The notes beneath the pieces were generated by a model, which was not told the DNA's origin, did not search any database, and worked only from the letters and a program-made list of their open reading frames with translations. Position numbers and translations under genes: made by a program. Positions 44,911-53,762 of a stretch of DNA of 64,000 nt are shown here, piece after piece. The DNA is from Ensifer sp. LCM 4579. Lineage in GTDB: Bacteria > Pseudomonadota > Alphaproteobacteria > Rhizobiales > Rhizobiaceae. The stretch covers positions 267,343-331,342 of the forward strand of contig NZ_MDDV01000059.1 in NCBI RefSeq assembly GCF_001854885.1. Direction: 5' to 3'. Numbering within the stretch: position 1 is the first letter of the stretch; each line of letters begins with the position of its first letter.

Positions 44911-47900
44911 ATGCCGCACCTTCGTTCGCTGCTGCTTTCCACCACTGCAATATTGCCTGTCGCCACACTTGCCGTGCTTGCCCTCACTGAGCCAGGCCTA
45001 GCGGCCTGCGTTACAGGGAGCACGGACATCACCTGCGACAGTTCGGCTCCAAATCCCTGGACCACGACGGTTGGCCAAGGCAATACGACGGCGGCGGATA
45101 ACTGGACGGTCAACATTACGTCGGGTGCAAACATCGTTGCCGGCGACGCCAACGCGATTAGCTTCCACGATAACAACACCATCACTGTATCCGGCACGAG
45201 CACCGTCAGCGCGAACGCAACGTCGGGCAACGGCGGTGGCTACGGCAACGGCCGCAATACGGTCGAGTTCCGGAACAACAACACCTTTACGATCGACCAA
45301 GGTGGCCAGGTTCTATCGCTCGGAACCGCGGGTGACGCCGAGGCCATCAATTTCATGGGAACCGGCAATACGGTCGTCAACAACGGTACTATTCGTGCCG
45401 ATAACGCGGTCGCCATCTGGTCCCAGAATACCACCGGCATCAATACGGTGATCAACAACGGTGTGATCCAATCGCCGGGAACGGTGATCGGCGGGTCAGG
45501 CAATGGCGCCCTCGATTTCACCAATCGCGGGATGGTTATCGGGAATATCACCCTTGCCGGGGGTGATGACATCCTGCGGCTATTCACCGGATCCTCGATC
45601 GCCGGCAATTTCAGCGGCGGGGCCGGTGATGACGCGATCTTCCTCAGCGGAGACGGGAGTGCTTCCCTGCCGGGCAACATGAGCGGCTTCGAAAGCCTGA
45701 CCAAGAACGGAACGGGCACCTGGGAACTGACGGGAACGGTGACGGGCGTTACCGTCTCCACAGTGCAGGAAGGCACGCTGATCCTCTCGGGCGATAATAC
45801 CAACTATACCGGCCAAGTGATCGTTGATCCGGCGGGTACGCTCCAAGCGCGCGCGCAGAGCCTGCCTCCGACGGTTACAAACAATGGTCTCGTGCGGTTC
45901 AATCAGCCGGATGACGGTACCTATTCCGGACTTATCTCGGGTACCGGCGTTGTGGAAAAAACCGGCGTCGGCGTGTTGACGCTGACCTCAGCCAACACCT
46001 ATTCCGGCGGCACGCGCATCAATCAGGGCACTATTGCCATCAGCCAGGATAGCGCGCTTGGCGATGCGGGCGGCCCTGTCACCTTCAATGGCGGCACCCT
46101 GCAGCTGGATGCTTCTTTCGATCTTGCTGCCACCAGGCAAGTGGTCCTGAACGCGCCTGGCGGCACAATCGATACGCAAGGCTTCGACACCACGCTCGCC
46201 CAGGGCGCGAGCGGGGAAGGCATGCTGACAAAGACGGGCACCGGAACGCTCGTTTTCGCCGGCGAAAATACCTACACCGGCGGCACGACGATCTCGGCGG
46301 GCACGCTGCAGCTCGGCAACGGCGGCACCACCGGTTCGATCCTCGGCGACGTGGCGAACAACGGCGCGCTCGCCTTCAACCGTTCGGACGCCTACAGCTT
46401 CGCGGGCCTGATCTCGGGCAGCGGCGCGGTCGATCAGGCGGGTGCCGGCACGACGATCTTGACGGCGGACAACAGCTACACCGGCGGCACGACGATTTTG
46501 GCGGGCACACTGCAACTCGGCAATGGTGGCACGACCGGCGCGATCACCGGCGACGTGACGAACAACGGCACACTCGCCTTCAACCGGTCCAACCTTTACC
46601 TTTTCGACGGGGTCATTTCGGGATCCGGCGCCATCCGCCAGATCGGTTCCGGCCTGACCAGGTTCACCGGCGACAGCTCCGGCTTCGCCGGGACGACTTC
46701 GGTGGAAGCCGGCACGCTTTCGGTCAATGGCAGCCTGTGCGGCGACATGAACGTGCTTGCCGGCGGACGGCTGCAGGGCATCGGCACGGTGTGCGACACC
46801 GACAATGCCGGCACGGTGGCACCGGGCAATTCGATCGGCACGCTGACGGTGGCCGGCAACTATACCGGCAATGGCGGCACGCTGGAGATCGAGACGGTGC
46901 TGGAGGGCGATGATTCGGCCACCGACCGGCTGGTCGTCACCGGCGACACGTCTGGCAGCACCAACGTCCACGTGATCAATCTCGGCGGCAACGGCGCGCA
47001 GACGGTCGAAGGCATAAAGATCATCGATATCGGCGGCACCTCCAACGGTGCCTTCTCGCTGCTTGGCGATTATGTGTTTCAGGGCGATCAGGCAGTGGTC
47101 GGCGGCGCCTATGCCTATCGGCTCTACAAAAATGGTATCGCCACGCCCAATGATGGCGATTGGTATCTTCGGTCAGATCTGATCAATAGCCCGGATCCCG
47201 ATCCCTTGCCGCAGCCGCTCTATCAGGCGGGCGTGCCGCTTTACGAGGCCTATGCCGGCACGTTGCAGAGCTTCAACCAGCTCGGCACGCTGCAGCAGCG
47301 CGTCGGTAACCGCTCCTGGTCGGTGCTGGCGCAGGGCGTAGATGGCGTTTCCCAAGAGATGGCGACGGAGCCGAAGCTTGGTGTTTGGGGCCGGATCGAG
47401 GCGGCACATGGCCGTTTTGAGCCGAAGACCAGCACCAGCGGCACCGATTATGATGCGGCGGTCTGGAAGCTGCAGACCGGCATGGACATGCCGCTGGCCA
47501 GCTTCAGTGGCGGCCAGCTGATCGGCGGCATCAATCTCCACTACGGTACGGTTTCCTCCGGGATCGACTCTGTCTTCGGTACCGGCAAGATCGACACGAC
47601 GGGCTACGGACTCGGCGGCACGCTGACCTTCTATGGCGACGACGGCTTCTATGTCGACGGCCAGGCGCAGGCGACGTGGTATGATAGCGACCTGTTCTCG
47701 CGCACGGCCGAACTCGCGCTCGCCAGCGGCAATGATGGGACGGGCCATGCGCTGAGCATCGAGGTCGGCCAGCGCTTCGCCATCGCGCCGGAATGGTCGG
47801 TGACTCCGCAGGCACAGCTTGCCTGGTCGAAGGTGAAGTATGATGGCTTCACCGATCCGTTCGGGGCCGCGGTGTCACTGGACAAAAGCGATGCGCTGGT

Positions 47901-48213
47901 GGGCCGGCTGGGGTTGACGCTCGACCGGCAGACGGAGTGGCGGGATGCGGCCGGCCAGACCAGCAAGACGCACCTCTACGGCATCGCCAACCTCTATTAC
48001 GACTTCCGGGGCACCTCCACTGTCGAGGTCGCCGGCACGGCCTTCGACAGCGAGAACGAGGCGCTGTGGGGCGGGATAGGAACCGGCGGCACCTATAGCT
48101 GGTCTGACGGCAAATATGCGCTTTATGGCGAGACCCTGGTCAGGACCAGCCTCAACCAGTTCGCCGATAGCTACACCCTTTCAGCGACCCTCGGCTTCCG
48201 CGCCAAGTGGTAA
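44911..48213 (+). CDS. Type V autotransporter with repeat passenger domain
   Basis: 1100 residues from ATG 44911, whose N-terminus (SLLLSTTAILPVATLAVLAL) is a clean signal peptide; an ATG at 44836 would add a 25-residue extension. The passenger is rich in beta-helix repeats, including two PATR-type units (NTYTGGTTISAGTLQLGNGG and its near copy). The C-terminal 270 residues form a 12-strand autotransporter barrel ending in FRAKW. Passenger is exported through the barrel and displayed or released. The pertactin/adhesin style suggests attachment or aggregation. Confidence 0.93.
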   Translation: MPHLRSLLLSTTAILPVATLAVLALTEPGLAACVTGSTDITCDSSAPNPWTTTVGQGNTTAADNWTVNITSGANIVAGDANAISFHDNNTITVSGTSTVSANATSGNGGGYGNGRNTVEFRNNNTFTIDQGGQVLSLGTAGDAEAINFMGTGNTVVNNGTIRADNAVAIWSQNTTGINTVINNGVIQSPGTVIGGSGNGALDFTNRGMVIGNITLAGGDDILRLFTGSSIAGNFSGGAGDDAIFLSGDGSASLPGNMSGFESLTKNGTGTWELTGTVTGVTVSTVQEGTLILSGDNTNYTGQVIVDPAGTLQARAQSLPPTVTNNGLVRFNQPDDGTYSGLISGTGVVEKTGVGVLTLTSANTYSGGTRINQGTIAISQDSALGDAGGPVTFNGGTLQLDASFDLAATRQVVLNAPGGTIDTQGFDTTLAQGASGEGMLTKTGTGTLVFAGENTYTGGTTISAGTLQLGNGGTTGSILGDVANNGALAFNRSDAYSFAGLISGSGAVDQAGAGTTILTADNSYTGGTTILAGTLQLGNGGTTGAITGDVTNNGTLAFNRSNLYLFDGVISGSGAIRQIGSGLTRFTGDSSGFAGTTSVEAGTLSVNGSLCGDMNVLAGGRLQGIGTVCDTDNAGTVAPGNSIGTLTVAGNYTGNGGTLEIETVLEGDDSATDRLVVTGDTSGSTNVHVINLGGNGAQTVEGIKIIDIGGTSNGAFSLLGDYVFQGDQAVVGGAYAYRLYKNGIATPNDGDWYLRSDLINSPDPDPLPQPLYQAGVPLYEAYAGTLQSFNQLGTLQQRVGNRSWSVLAQGVDGVSQEMATEPKLGVWGRIEAAHGRFEPKTSTSGTDYDAAVWKLQTGMDMPLASFSGGQLIGGINLHYGTVSSGIDSVFGTGKIDTTGYGLGGTLTFYGDDGFYVDGQAQATWYDSDLFSRTAELALASGNDGTGHALSIEVGQRFAIAPEWSVTPQAQLAWSKVKYDGFTDPFGAAVSLDKSDALVGRLGLTLDRQTEWRDAAGQTSKTHLYGIANLYYDFRGTSTVEVAGTAFDSENEALWGGIGTGGTYSWSDGKYALYGETLVRTSLNQFADSYTLSATLGFRAKW

Positions 48214-48649
48214 ACTTCCCTGCTCTCACCGCCTTTCGCCCCGCGGCTGGTGGGGCGATCGCGCAGCGCCCGACTGGCCGGTACCGGCTGAACGCTAGGG
48301 TCCCTTCCGACAATGCCGAGCCCTGGGGCTACCGGTGGAAGCAATGGTACACGAATGCAGAAGGCGTCTGTTCCGGACGGGCGGCGCCGACGTGCAATCG
48401 AATAGCGCGGACCCCAGCGCGCGAGTTTCCTCAGGAACGCTTGGCGCCCGGCTTCGACCGTAAGGGCGATCGCGGCAAGCGAGCCGCGGCCCTGGGTACT
48501 GCGCGAGATGGCGTCGGAGGCATGACGAGAGAGGCATTCCAGCCACACCGGGCCAGCAAAGTTTCGGTTAACCGGAGGTTGCCGGGCTAGCGCAAGGTCG
48601 GCGCCTGTAGTACTCGCGTTCTGGCCGTATCCCACGGGCAGGAATCGAG
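48214..48649. other. Intergenic region after the autotransporter
   Basis: 436 bases. A short stem CGCCCC...GGGGCG at 48237-48257 could act as a terminator but lacks a T-run. Open frames on both strands have no recognisable protein features. Confidence 0.4.
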
Positions 48650-50107
48650 ATGACCACCGACCGCCTCCGCTTTGTCCTCTTTCTCAACGGTGTGTTCATA
48701 CTGGCCTTGTCATTGGCGATGCTTATACCGGCGATCGTTGATTTGGCAGTAGACAATGGCCGCGACGCGATCACGTTCCTGAGCAGTGCCGGGGTCAGCG
48801 GTGGATTGGGGGCGCTGCTCGTCGCCGCGTTCCGGCAAGAGGAGATCGAACTCACCGACCGCCGGACGGGCTTACTCGTTACTGTCAGTGCCTGGATTTC
48901 CGTCTCCTTCGTAGGCGCCATTCCGCTCTTCAATTCGGGGCTTGGTCTCAGTTGGACCGATGCGGTCTTTGAGACGGCCTCTGCCCTGACGACGACCGGC
49001 TCCACCATTCTGGTGGGTCTCGACGACATGCCACAGGGGCTGCTGATGTGGCGCTCGCTCCTGCAATGGCTTGGCGGCATTGGTATCATCGTTATGGCGC
49101 TCAGCGTGCTTCCCGCATTGCGGGTGGGCGGCATGCAACTCTTTCGTTCCGAATCGTCGGATATCTCCGAAAAGCCTTTCCCGAAGGTGCGGCAGATCGC
49201 CCGCAACATTCTGATCGTATACGTGTCGCTTACCTTGGCTTGCACCGTGTGCCTGGATGTCGCCGGCATGTCGACATTCGACGCCGTCAATCACGCGATG
49301 ACGACAATTGCGACCGGTGGCCTTTCGACCAGAGACGCCTCGATCGGCTACTACAATTCCCTGGCGATCGAGCTCGTGACGATCGTGTTCATGATTTCCG
49401 GTGCGTTACCGCTTGCCTTTTATGCGGTATTCCTCTTGAGTCGCGGCAAGCGCAGCGCCATCGAGGGACAGATAGCGCCTTTTCTGTTCATCCTCATGGC
49501 CGCGATCCTTGCCTGCACGGCCTGGAACATCAGCCAAGGCATGTCGCCACCCGTTGCCCTGCGACTGTCCGCCTTCAACGTCACGTCGATCATGACCGAC
49601 ACCGGCTTTGCCACCGCCGATTTCTCCGCATGGGGGAGTTTTGCAATGGGGCTGTTCTTCATGCTTTATCTCGTCGGCGGCTGTGCCGGTTCGACGGCGG
49701 GGGCCATCAAGATCTTCCGCTGGCAAATCCTCTTCGCAGGCACCGGCAGAGCGCTCCGCGGCATGCTCTACCCCCAGGCGATCGTGCCGGTGCGTTTCCA
49801 GGGCAAGTCCGTCGATGACGTGGCGATCAGCAATGTTCGCAATTTCTTTTTCCTCTACATCATGACCTTGCTGTTGATGTCGCTCCTAGTCATGGCCACG
49901 GGACTCGACTTTCTGTCGTCCATCTCTGCAGTTGCGCAGGCGATGGCGAACGCAGGTCCGGGCCTCGGTCCTGTCGTCGGGCCAGCAACGAGTTTCGCCT
50001 TGATTCCGGATGCGGCCAAGTGGCTGATCGCGATCTCGATGATCGTCGGCCGGTTGGAACTCGTGACATTCCTCGTCGTGCTTCAGCCGTGGTTCTGGCG
50101 GCGCTGA
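48650..50107 (+). CDS. trkH: TrkH-type potassium uptake membrane protein
   Basis: 485 residues with AGGAA upstream of the ATG. Four M1-P-M2 units; pore motifs ALTTTGSTIL, TTIATGGLS, IMTDTGFATAD and AMANAGPGLG carry the selectivity-filter glycines, and GGCAGSTAGAIKIFR is family-specific. It carries K+ across the inner membrane with a TrkA/KtrA-type partner. No trkA gene is beside it, so the regulatory subunit must be elsewhere. Stands alone. Confidence 0.92.
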   Translation: MTTDRLRFVLFLNGVFILALSLAMLIPAIVDLAVDNGRDAITFLSSAGVSGGLGALLVAAFRQEEIELTDRRTGLLVTVSAWISVSFVGAIPLFNSGLGLSWTDAVFETASALTTTGSTILVGLDDMPQGLLMWRSLLQWLGGIGIIVMALSVLPALRVGGMQLFRSESSDISEKPFPKVRQIARNILIVYVSLTLACTVCLDVAGMSTFDAVNHAMTTIATGGLSTRDASIGYYNSLAIELVTIVFMISGALPLAFYAVFLLSRGKRSAIEGQIAPFLFILMAAILACTAWNISQGMSPPVALRLSAFNVTSIMTDTGFATADFSAWGSFAMGLFFMLYLVGGCAGSTAGAIKIFRWQILFAGTGRALRGMLYPQAIVPVRFQGKSVDDVAISNVRNFFFLYIMTLLLMSLLVMATGLDFLSSISAVAQAMANAGPGLGPVVGPATSFALIPDAAKWLIAISMIVGRLELVTFLVVLQPWFWRR

Positions 50108-50278
50108 TTGCACGTGGTCTCAAAAAGGGTGGAGCTGCGCACCGATGCCGGGCTCGTCTGCGGAGCCTTTTCTGGAATCGAGATGCGCAACTCCTTCCGG
50201 TGACGGTCACGCTGTACTCCGGCCGTACCGGACCTTGCCTCTGGTCCTGCCGAACGGCGCGGACCGAGGCGATCGTGA

Positions 50279-51340
50279 TCAGGCGGGTTCAGGAAGCAAG
50301 CGCTTCGATCTGGCGAGGAGGCGATCGAAATAGCCGATCGTCTGCAGCAGTCCACCCGAGAGGTCCATCTTCGGACACCAGCCGAACTCCTGCATGGCAA
50401 GCGAGATGTCCGGGCGGTGCTGGCGAGGTGCGTTTGCCGACTGCTGACGCAGGATGAGGTTCGATCGTGCGCCGGCAAGTCCGATCACCTGCTCTGCCAC
50501 GTCGCCGATCGAAAACTCCATCGGATTGCCGAGGTCGATCGGGACTGGCAACGATGCCGGCGATGCCATGATGCGGATGAAGCCATCGATCAGGTCATCG
50601 GCAAACGAGAAGGAGCGGGTCCTGGAAGCGTCTCCATAGATCGTGATGTCTTTTCCTGTCAGGGCCTTGAGAACGAAGTTCGAGATGATGCGACTTTCGT
50701 CCGCGCGCATCCGGGGACCGTAAGCATTGAAGATGCGGACGAGGCGAACATCGACGTCGTAGAGCCTGTGGAAGTCGGAGAACAAGGCTTCCGCGCAGCG
50801 CCTGCCTTCTTTGTATGACGAGCTTCGGCCGATGAAGACGGAGTCGCTCCAATCGCCTTCCGTACGAGGATGGAGTTGCAGATCGTCATGAGTGTCGGCG
50901 ACCGATACCTGGAGGATACGCGCGCCGCGGTGCGCCGCGAGTTCCAACAGGTTCAGCGACCCCGTCACATAGGTTTGCATCGCCCGAACCGGGTCGGCCT
51001 GACAATGCGGCGGCAAAGCCGGGCGGGCGAGATGATAGATTTCGTCGACGTCGAGGTCGATCGGTTCTGCGATGTCCTGGGCTATGACGCTGAAGCCGTC
51101 GAAGCGTAAGAGCGGCGCGATGTTGCGCTCCAGCCCCGTCGAGAAATTGTCGGCGCAATAGACCTGATGACCGGCTTGGAGAAGGCGTTCGCAAAGATGT
51201 GAACCCAGAAAACCCGCGCCACCGGCCACCAGGACGATTTTATGTTCATTGCATTCACGCAAAGAATTGCTTCGGAAACCGGAAGACGCACCCAAATAAC
51301 GCGCGTGAAACTTTCGCAGATAGCGCACGACTACCTCCAT
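50279..51340 (-). CDS. UDP-xylose-synthase-like SDR with altered catalytic residues
   Basis: 353 residues. The fold matches UDP-glucuronate decarboxylase (UXS): GGAGFLGSHLCERLL, IYHLARPALPPHCQADPVRA, RIFNAYGPRM, ITIYGDASRTRSFSFADDLIDG. At the active site, however, UXS has STSEVYG and YDEGK, while this protein has SVADTHD and YKEGR: catalytic Thr becomes Val, Glu becomes Asp and Lys becomes Arg. It may be a binding or regulatory pseudoenzyme or a changed specificity. Start is uncertain: GTG at 51328 has GGAGG upstream; ATG at 51340 is used here. Confidence 0.8.
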   Translation of the reverse strand: MEVVVRYLRKFHARYLGASSGFRSNSLRECNEHKIVLVAGGAGFLGSHLCERLLQAGHQVYCADNFSTGLERNIAPLLRFDGFSVIAQDIAEPIDLDVDEIYHLARPALPPHCQADPVRAMQTYVTGSLNLLELAAHRGARILQVSVADTHDDLQLHPRTEGDWSDSVFIGRSSSYKEGRRCAEALFSDFHRLYDVDVRLVRIFNAYGPRMRADESRIISNFVLKALTGKDITIYGDASRTRSFSFADDLIDGFIRIMASPASLPVPIDLGNPMEFSIGDVAEQVIGLAGARSNLILRQQSANAPRQHRPDISLAMQEFGWCPKMDLSGGLLQTIGYFDRLLARSKRLLPEPA

Positions 51341-51671
51341 CCAACGAGATACACGATTGTCGTTTGATATCGATGACACTTCACGGCGGCCGGTTATGGC
51401 GGCAGGAGCGTCGGTGTTTCTTGGTCATTTCGCCGAAATAAACCCGGCGACAGCGACGCTTATTTAGATACAAACACAGGTCGCAAATGTCATTATCTCT
51501 ACATCCAGAAAGTTATCCCCCCGTCCATTTCTACCGAAAAAGAGGTATAATCACTGGTGGTGTTTCTCCGTCTCGGCCCCTGGGCCGGAGTGCGGACCCC
51601 TCTCGGCGGAATATCAGGAAGCGAGCCCCCCGCGATCGCGGGCCCGGCAAATCCGGCACTGGAGGCATTCG
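51341..51671. other. Divergent intergenic region
   Basis: 331 bases between the leftward UXS-like gene and the rightward AraC gene. The interval 51440-51560 is relatively AT-rich and should carry both promoters. No RNA gene or repeat was recognised. Confidence 0.4.
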
Positions 51672-52823
51672 ATGACGAGCGAGTCCGGATCAGGAGACGA
51701 CCCGACAGATGCCCCGTCCTGGCCGGAGGCAGAGGAAAGACGGCGCTGGCCCCGCGAACCGGCGGCCGGGAAGGAAAGCCGCCCGAGCGGTCCGCCAGCG
51801 CTTGTACCCTTGCGCTTCTCCACGGGTGAATTGCCGACCGCGGCACAGTTTGCCGCATGGCGTGCACACATGGCGCCGCTGCTCGAAGTTCGCTTGCCTG
51901 ATGGCGTGTCTCCGGATCAAGGCTTTCCTGCCGAACAGACCGGCTGGCGTCTCAACGGTTTGCTGATCATCCAACAGCGCACGCCGGCGCATAGCTATGC
52001 CCGTTCCCGCGCCATGCTGCGCTCGAGCCCGATCGACCACTGGAATCTGGGCATCTTACGCAGCGGCCGGGCCTGGACGGAGGTCGACCGGCGCGTCACG
52101 GAGACCGCTCCGGGCGACCTCTTTCTGCGCTCGCTCGGCTATCCCTATCGCGGACGAACGACAGAGGCCGCGGGCGTGTTTCTGTTCATGTCGTATGAGT
52201 TGCTGGCCGACGATGCCGGCATTCTGGAAGTCGCCAACAATTCGGTGCTTTCGGGCAGTCTCGCCGATCTGCTGCTGAACTATATCAACGGCATCGAGGC
52301 GAGCCTCGGCGTTCTCAGGTCCGAAGAGCTTCCGAGGATCGTACAGACGATACGCGACATGGTGGTTTCATGCGTCGCCGCCTCGGTGACGCCGAATCCC
52401 GCCGGATCCGAGACGAACAAGGGGATGATGGAGCGCGCGCATCGCTATATTCATCTCCATCTCAACTCAGCCGAACTCACGCCCGACGCCATCTGCCGGG
52501 CGATCGGCATATCGCGAACGCGGCTCTACCAATTGTTCGAGCAGAGTGGCGGTGTGCTGAATTATATTCGCAAGCGTCGGCTCCAGCACGCCTATGCGGC
52601 GCTTAGCGACCCGACGGATACCCGGTCGATTGCCGAGATTGCGGAAGCCGCCGGCTTCGAGGTGGCCGCCAACTTCACGCGTGCCTTCAGTCACGAATTC
52701 GGGGTGAGCCCGCGCGAAATCCGAAAGGCGGCCGCCACCCACCGGCCGATCTTGGCCGTCACTCTCGCCAGGCGGCACCGTGGCGCAACAATCGGCGACT
52801 GGCTTGATCCCCCTGGAAAGTGA
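51672..52823 (+). CDS. AraC-family transcriptional regulator with long N-domain
   Basis: 383 residues. A Pro/Arg-rich first 40 residues look disordered. A cupin-like sensing domain (RSSPIDHWNLGILRSGRAW, APGDLFLRSLGYP) resembles the AraC-binding-like type found in regulators such as OxyR-independent FeaR relatives. The C-terminal double HTH (LTPDAICRAIGISRTRLYQLF and SIAEIAEAAGFEVAANFTRAF) is typical. It may act on the divergent UXS-like gene. Inducer unknown. Confidence 0.85.
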   Translation: MTSESGSGDDPTDAPSWPEAEERRRWPREPAAGKESRPSGPPALVPLRFSTGELPTAAQFAAWRAHMAPLLEVRLPDGVSPDQGFPAEQTGWRLNGLLIIQQRTPAHSYARSRAMLRSSPIDHWNLGILRSGRAWTEVDRRVTETAPGDLFLRSLGYPYRGRTTEAAGVFLFMSYELLADDAGILEVANNSVLSGSLADLLLNYINGIEASLGVLRSEELPRIVQTIRDMVVSCVAASVTPNPAGSETNKGMMERAHRYIHLHLNSAELTPDAICRAIGISRTRLYQLFEQSGGVLNYIRKRRLQHAYAALSDPTDTRSIAEIAEAAGFEVAANFTRAFSHEFGVSPREIRKAAATHRPILAVTLARRHRGATIGDWLDPPGK

Positions 52824-52831
52824 AACCCGTA

Positions 52832-52847
52832 ACGCGCGGCGCTGTAG
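52832..52847 (+). repeat. Fragment of a RIME-like element
   Basis: ACGCGCGGCGCTGTAG is identical to the right end of the full copy at 39528-39543. Only this 16-base end remains, in the 27-base gap between the AraC gene and the STAS gene. Confidence 0.5.
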
Positions 52848-52850
52848 TCT

Positions 52851-53204
52851 TCAAGTAAGCCTGAGATCGACGCCCGGGTGCAACTTCTTGAGATTGGGCA
52901 GGGATTTCGTCTGCCAGGGATATTCCGAGCTCCCGCGGACGGTGAATTGCACGTTCGGTCGCTTGCGCGCCTCGATGGTGAGCTTTGCGAGCAGGTTGAT
53001 GCCGGACGAATTGAGGAACTGCAGCCCCGTAAGATCGACGGTCAGACGTTCCGGCTCGGATTCGAGGATGCTCAGCACCAGTGCAAAGATCGGCGCATAG
53101 GCCTCCGCGCTGGGCAGGCGCATTGTCCCGTCGAAGTAAACGTTCTTGCCTTCCGACCAAACACGATATTCTTCTTCTTTGATTTCCATATGATCACCGC
53201 CCAT
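52851..53204 (-). CDS. STAS-domain anti-sigma-antagonist-like protein (slr1659 type)
   Basis: 117 residues. STAS fold with [20 protein letters not shown]; Ser in NSSG is at the usual phosphorylation position of SpoIIAA-type proteins. The ATG overlaps the stop of the kinase-like gene (TGATG), and an internal ATG at 53189 is an alternative. In partner switches such a protein is phosphorylated by a GHKL kinase and dephosphorylated by a PP2C phosphatase; both are encoded in this operon. Last gene of the six. Confidence 0.85.
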   Translation of the reverse strand: MGGDHMEIKEEEYRVWSEGKNVYFDGTMRLPSAEAYAPIFALVLSILESEPERLTVDLTGLQFLNSSGINLLAKLTIEARKRPNVQFTVRGSSEYPWQTKSLPNLKKLHPGVDLRLT

Positions 53205-53758
53205 CAATTCAAATCTGGAACTGCAATGGACGCGTAGGTCTCCAGCGGGATTCTGCGGTCCTCATCGCTTGATCCGAAAACCCAAGCAAAGTGAGCACCA
53301 TAATCGCTCATGAGCGTCAGAAGTCCAAGCCCCGAACCGCCGGCGCCCGTAGCGGCGTTCGCTTCGATCCTTTCGATCAGCAGGTCGCCGGGGTCCCCGG
53401 CCGTGATCTCGGACAATAGATGCTGAAACCGCTCCGCAGTGTCCTTGTCGACGAAATTGGTGACCTTGGTCCGAAAGACACTGTCGGTGAGTGACACCTC
53501 CACTATGATCTCGCCCGATGCGCGGAACTTCACGGCATTTTCGATCAGTTCATTGGTGAGGTAGCCGACATTATGCCGCACGTCCTTGTAGAGCTTGCGC
53601 GACGCGCGATAGCGCAGCGCCACGAACTCTGCGACGAAATCCGAGGTCATCGCACAGTGCTTCCAGCTCAAGTCGAGCGGCCCCTCGAACAGCCGAAGCG
53701 TGGTCACGTCATCGCCGTTGCCGATCGCGAGATCCGCCAGTCCATATAGGGTCGTCAT
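53204..53758 (-). CDS. GHKL ATPase-like kinase of partner-switch type (SiaB/slr1658 group)
   Basis: 184 residues. N-box [10 protein letters not shown] and a G-box-like [15 protein letters not shown] place it with anti-sigma-factor kinases; the layout is that of the slr1658/DUF6272 group to which SiaB belongs. It starts four bases after the phosphatase gene and overlaps the STAS gene. Predicted to phosphorylate the STAS serine of 52851-53204, opposed by the phosphatase. An ATPase without kinase activity remains possible. Confidence 0.75.
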   Translation of the reverse strand: MTTLYGLADLAIGNGDDVTTLRLFEGPLDLSWKHCAMTSDFVAEFVALRYRASRKLYKDVRHNVGYLTNELIENAVKFRASGEIIVEVSLTDSVFRTKVTNFVDKDTAERFQHLLSEITAGDPGDLLIERIEANAATGAGGSGLGLLTLMSDYGAHFAWVFGSSDEDRRIPLETYASIAVPDLN

Positions 53759-53762
53759 CCGC

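Noticed and set aside
45988..46971. Minus-strand open frame inside the autotransporter
   Set aside because: Repeats of the passenger give a long complementary frame; no signal, start or homology.
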